10,387 nt of DNA from Bacteroidales bacterium (lineage in GTDB: Bacteria; Bacteroidota; Bacteroidia; Bacteroidales; Bacteroidaceae). The stretch covers positions 1-10,387 of the forward strand of contig SFEK01000067.1 of assembly GCA_004557285.1 (NCBI GenBank). Direction: 5' to 3'. Under the pieces are notes generated by a model, which saw only the letters and a program-made list of their open reading frames with translations, was not told the DNA's origin and did no database searches. Of the stretch, positions 7,292 through 10,387 are shown piece after piece. A program made the position numbers and the translations under genes. How positions within the stretch are numbered: the first letter of the stretch is position 1; each line of letters begins with the position of its first letter.

Positions 7292-8368
7292 TCAAGGTAT
7301 TTCCACGGTATATCCCACTCCGATGTCCCATCTGTGCAAAGTGCGTGAACCGCATAACCGCCTCACCGCCCACTGTGCCTTGAAGCATAACGGCGAGAGA
7401 AACTTGGGCAGCAGGGATTTGCCCTTTTGGGTGCTGACGCCAGAGAACGGAAGGAAATGAGCACCCACAGTATATTGGTTGGCTGTAATGTCTGCATAGA
7501 TTCCGTCGAATCTTACAAAGGGGCGGAATGAACATAAGGGTGTGAACAGCTGCATCACGTCGTACCCCAGCTCACATCCCACAGTGCGGGCTTTCTGCTC
7601 GCTGCTGAGGATGGCCGAACCGGAAGCCAACCAACCCCCATCTTCGTATTGCCAGTCGAGTGCGGCAATGGCCATGCCGTCAAGGCACACCACATCTTCG
7701 GGGGCAGCATCTTGTAACATTCCGTAATTGGCAGACCCGCAAAATCCACTCAACCCCAACTGCAGACCAGGCAATAAACCCTCATAATCTACACGTCCCA
7801 CCAATCCGAACAAATGGGAGCGTTTCAACGGCAGGTCGGCTATGAAGGGCACAATCACCTGGCACAACCAGGCATCATGCTGCCAGGACAAACCCACTGC
7901 TGCCTCGTGCCATGTCATGGGAACTATGGCCGCCTCGCTTGCCGCATCATAAATGGTCATGGCCTCTGCGCCGCGATTGACAGTCCCTATGGGCAGAGGC
8001 TGTATGCCTAACTTGAGTTGCCATTCCTTGCTGATGCTTTTGCCCACATACAATTGGTTGATCGTGAAATTGTCGCGAAACACATTGTTCCACCGCCCGT
8101 CTTCATGAAAACGTTCGTACTCTAACTCTGTGGCTACCGACCACCCGCCCCCTAAATCAGCTTCTGCGGAAAAGACAACGTGAGGGAAATCCCATACATT
8201 TTTCACAGGCTCATCATGTTTGAATCCGTGATTGGCCTCCATATAGATTTCGCCGTGAAACCTGTCCGAAGTGCGGTTGGTCACCCTCGCCGTGTCAGTA
8301 TCTTGACTATGTCCCGCCATTGGGGTCAATACAAGTAATGACAAAAAGAGAGAAATCGTCTTCATCAT
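7292..8368 (-). CDS. Probable outer-membrane beta-barrel (porin-like) protein
   Basis: The frame is open from 8440, but the likely start is the ATG at 8366-8368 (MMKTISLFLSLLVL), which gives a clean signal peptide ending near GHSQ; the next ATG (8365) is equally possible. A promoter lies inside the longer extension, which argues against the upstream start. The product (358 residues) has alternating hydrophobic strands rich in aromatic residues and Gly, including FHGEIYMEANHGFKH, WSVATELEYERF, QLKLGIQPLPIG and WDIGVGYTVEIP, as in Bacteroidota porin O/P-like barrels. The final strand ends in Ile-Pro rather than the usual aromatic residue. It probably forms a diffusion or substrate-selective channel; the substrate is unknown. 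It lies 132 bases upstream of the regulator gene on the same strand, with no clear terminator between, so some read-through is possible. Confidence 0.68.
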   Translation of the reverse strand: MMKTISLFLSLLVLTPMAGHSQDTDTARVTNRTSDRFHGEIYMEANHGFKHDEPVKNVWDFPHVVFSAEADLGGGWSVATELEYERFHEDGRWNNVFRDNFTINQLYVGKSISKEWQLKLGIQPLPIGTVNRGAEAMTIYDAASEAAIVPMTWHEAAVGLSWQHDAWLCQVIVPFIADLPLKRSHLFGLVGRVDYEGLLPGLQLGLSGFCGSANYGMLQDAAPEDVVCLDGMAIAALDWQYEDGGWLASGSAILSSEQKARTVGCELGYDVMQLFTPLCSFRPFVRFDGIYADITANQYTVGAHFLPFSGVSTQKGKSLLPKFLSPLCFKAQWAVRRLCGSRTLHRWDIGVGYTVEIP

Positions 8369-8380
8369 TTTTTTTGGGTG

Positions 8381-8411
8381 CAAAATTACAACAAATGCGT
8401 ACAATGCACAA
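8381..8411 (-). promoter_or_regulatory. Promoter of the porin-like gene
   Basis: On the minus strand 8381-8388 reads TAATTTTG, an exact TAnnTTTG match. A TTG (minus reading of 8409-8411) lies upstream with a 20-base spacer, close to the Bacteroidota optimum. Transcription would start about 8375, giving a very short leader of about 7-10 bases before the ATG at 8368 or 8365. This supports the shorter gene start. Confidence 0.6.
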
Positions 8412-8441
8412 TACCCAAAAATGATGATTTTAGGGGGCATG

Positions 8442-8485
8442 AAAAACCCGTATATCCTCCATCTGTAAGAGCATATACGGGCTTT
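8442..8485 (-). terminator. Intrinsic terminator of the zapA-rny operon
   Basis: On the minus strand a 9-bp perfect stem (arms 8473-8481 and 8447-8455, CCCGTATAT with ATATACGGG) has a 17-base loop and is followed directly by TTTTTC. It starts about 40 bases after the rny stop codon. This is a classic rho-independent terminator and separates the operon from the porin-like gene. Confidence 0.85.
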
Positions 8486-8521
8486 ATCGTCATCACACCT
8501 GATGGTGTGCGTAGAATGTCG

Positions 8522-10057
8522 CTATTTGGCGTAAGCTACACTTCTTGTTTCACGGATGACCGTAATCTTCACCTGTCCGGGATAGGTCATTTCGTTCTGA
8601 ATCTTTGTAGCTATTTCACCTGAAAGCAGTTCAGTTTCCTTGTCGTCCATCTTGTCGGCACCCACGATTACGCGCAACTCACGGCCAGCCTGTATGGCAT
8701 AGGTCTTGGTAACGCCGGGATAGCTCATGGCAATGGCCTCAAGGTCGTTAAGACGCTTGATGTAGGCCTCGACAATCTCGCGGCGGGCACCAGGACGGGC
8801 ACCACTGATGGCATCACACACCTGGACGATGGGCGCAAGCAGTGTGTTCATTTCCATTTCGTCGTGGTGAGCGCCGATGGCATTCACGATATCAGGTTTC
8901 TCCTTGTATTTCTCTGCAATTTTGGCACCGTAGAGGGCGTGAGGCAATTCGCTCTCCTCGTCGGGCACCTTGCCGATGTCGTGGAGCAATCCGGCGCGTT
9001 TGGCCTTTTTGGGGTTCAATCCCAGTTCTGAAGCCATAACCGCACAGAGGTTGGCTGTTTCGCGGGCATGTTGCAGCAGGTTCTGTCCGTAGCTTGAACG
9101 GTATTTCATTTTGCCGATGATGCGGATGAGTTCAGGATGCAGGCCATGGATACCCAAGTCGATGGCTGTTCGCTTGCCTGTCTCAATCACCTCGTTTTCG
9201 AGTTGTTTCCTTACCTTGGCCACCACTTCCTCAATGCGGGCTGGATGTATTCTGCCATCGGTGACGAGCTGGTGCAATGCCAGACGGCATATCTCGCGGC
9301 GGATGGGGTCAAAAGCAGAGATGACGATGGCCTCGGGAGTATCGTCAACCACGATTTCCACACCGGTGGCCGCTTCAAGCGCACGGATGTTTCTTCCCTC
9401 ACGGCCAATGATACGACCCTTCACCTCGTCGTTATCAATGTGGAATACACTGACAGAGTTTTCAATGGCTGTTTCTGTGGCAACACGCTGTATGGTCTGT
9501 ATCACGATTTTCTTGGCCTGTGCGTTGGCATTGAGCTTGGCCTCGTCCATGATTTCGTTGATGTAGCTGGCTGCATTGGTACGCGCCTCGTCCTTCATGC
9601 TCTCTACCAGGCGTGCACGCGCCTCGTCGGCGCTGAGTCCTGAAAGCTCTTCCAGTTTGGCACGCTCCTGAAGTTGCATCTTGTCCAGCTCTTCCTGCTT
9701 GATTTGCAAGAGCTTCTTCTCGTTGTCGATACGCTGCTGTTGCTGGTCAACATCCTGCTTGCGTCGTCCCAGTTCCTCCTGTCGCTGGTTGAGTGAGAGT
9801 TCACGCTGCTTCAGCCTGTTCTCGCTTTGCTGGATTTTCTGGTTGCGGCTTTGAACTTCTTTTTCAAGTTCTGCCTTTTTGTTCAGGAATTGCTCCTTCA
9901 CCTCAAGCATTTTGTTCTTTTTCAACACTTCCGCCTCTTTACGGGCGTTTTCCATCATTTCATTATATTTTCCGGTAATGACGTGTCGGAAAATAAAGTA
10001 TCCGCCAAGTCCACCCAATACCAGGGCGACAACGGGTATTAATATATCAAATATCAT
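8522..10057 (-). CDS. rny: Ribonuclease Y
   Basis: This 511-residue protein is full length for the family. Residues about 3-24 are a single N-terminal membrane anchor (ILIPVVALVLGGLGGYFIF). Residues about 30-165 form a long charged, Gln-rich coiled coil. Residues about 200-260 are a KH RNA-binding domain with the GRIIGREGRN signature (214-223). The HD metal-dependent phosphohydrolase domain spans about 320-420: H330, the H359-D360 pair in LLHDIGK, H397/H398 in GAHHDE, and D415 in VCDAIS. The C-terminal 80 residues are the conserved RNase Y tail. In characterised bacteria it is a membrane-bound endoribonuclease that starts mRNA decay. The start at 10057 is supported by the immediate membrane anchor. 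It lies 26 bases downstream of zapA and ends at an intrinsic terminator. Confidence 0.97.
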   Translation of the reverse strand: MIFDILIPVVALVLGGLGGYFIFRHVITGKYNEMMENARKEAEVLKKNKMLEVKEQFLNKKAELEKEVQSRNQKIQQSENRLKQRELSLNQRQEELGRRKQDVDQQQQRIDNEKKLLQIKQEELDKMQLQERAKLEELSGLSADEARARLVESMKDEARTNAASYINEIMDEAKLNANAQAKKIVIQTIQRVATETAIENSVSVFHIDNDEVKGRIIGREGRNIRALEAATGVEIVVDDTPEAIVISAFDPIRREICRLALHQLVTDGRIHPARIEEVVAKVRKQLENEVIETGKRTAIDLGIHGLHPELIRIIGKMKYRSSYGQNLLQHARETANLCAVMASELGLNPKKAKRAGLLHDIGKVPDEESELPHALYGAKIAEKYKEKPDIVNAIGAHHDEMEMNTLLAPIVQVCDAISGARPGARREIVEAYIKRLNDLEAIAMSYPGVTKTYAIQAGRELRVIVGADKMDDKETELLSGEIATKIQNEMTYPGQVKITVIRETRSVAYAK

Positions 10058-10083
10058 TTGTTAAAATTATGTTGTTAATATTC

Positions 10084-10387
10084 TTACTGTTTTGATAGTC
10101 GGGGATTTTGGTTGACGCCAAGGGCTTCTTCCACCTCTTGTGTCAACTGTGCAAGAATATTGTCATAAGGTTCAGTGTCGTGGTTGCTCTTTTCATATTC
10201 CAGACTGCTGGCAATATCGAGCATGGCCATGAATAGTATTTCTTTTTCGCTGCGTGTCGTTTTGTATATGTCGGCAAAAAAGTTCACCTTTTCGTTGATG
10301 AGCTTGGCGGCATTGCGGCACAAAGGTTCGTCCTCGGGATAGACTCTCACCGAGATGTCGGTATCATAGAGATGCAACCTGATATGT
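10084..10387 (-). CDS. zapA: Cell division protein ZapA, N-terminus outside window
   Basis: The frame stays open to the window edge. The leftmost possible start inside the window is a TTG at 10375-10377, but the codons before it (His-Ile-Arg) continue a typical ZapA first strand (HIRLHLYDTDISVRVYP), so the real start is almost certainly outside. The visible 101 residues show the ZapA pattern: an N-terminal beta strand, then AAKLINEKVNFFADIY and a long helix (SEKEILFMAMLDIASSLEYE) used for coiled-coil oligomerisation. By family it binds and bundles FtsZ at mid-cell. It is co-directional with rny, with a 26-base gap, and probably in the same operon. Confidence 0.88.
   Translation of the reverse strand, partial: HIRLHLYDTDISVRVYPEDEPLCRNAAKLINEKVNFFADIYKTTRSEKEILFMAMLDIASSLEYEKSNHDTEPYDNILAQLTQEVEEALGVNQNPRLSKQ

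Noticed and set aside
7257..7535. Possible frameshift near the 3' end of the porin-like gene, where another minus frame is open
   Set aside because: The main frame continues to plausible final strands (CFKAQWAVRR, then WDIGVGYTVEI), so no frameshift is needed.
9111..9643. Plus-strand open frames of 151 and 168 codons
   Set aside because: Both are antisense to the KH and HD domains of ribonuclease Y; they are shadows without promoter or domain support.

Overview
The window looks like a chromosomal segment of a Bacteroidota bacterium, most likely Prevotella, Segatella or a close relative. Three things point there. Several secreted proteins have Bacteroidota-style signal peptides, and two end in C-terminal domains resembling type IX secretion (T9SS) sorting domains. 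Upstream regions carry the Bacteroidota promoter signature (TAnnTTTG with a TTG-like element about 20 bases upstream) and no clear Shine-Dalgarno sequences. A zapA-rny pair is also present. Genes are of moderate GC with AT-rich gaps. I saw no tRNA, rRNA, CRISPR array, insertion sequence, integrase or phage gene.

Left part (1-6134): a long secreted protein with propeller-like and YD-type repeats runs leftward off the window edge. It is divergent from a tight two-gene cluster reading right: an Omp28-like secreted protein with a thioredoxin-fold CxxC motif, then, six bases later, a subtilisin-family (S8) protease with a complete catalytic triad. Both cluster products end in T9SS-like C-terminal domains, so they are probably exported to the surface together. 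The roughly 200-base divergent gap holds a promoter candidate for each direction.

Middle (6135-8440): a perfect 10-bp-stem hairpin separates the protease from a convergent gene. That gene encodes an unusual regulator: an N-terminal RIC/ScdA-like segment, a hemerythrin-type di-iron domain with the expected His/Glu ligand pattern, and a C-terminal LuxR/GerE DNA-binding domain. The architecture suggests a one-component sensor of nitric oxide, oxygen or redox stress. Upstream of it on the same strand is a probable outer-membrane beta-barrel (porin-like) protein with its own promoter.

Right part (8441-10387): a housekeeping operon on the minus strand, zapA (cut by the window edge) followed by rny (ribonuclease Y), ends at a strong hairpin plus T-run terminator. 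The most distinctive items are the hemerythrin/LuxR fusion regulator and the secreted Omp28-like/subtilase pair. Nothing here is clear proof of a wholly new system.
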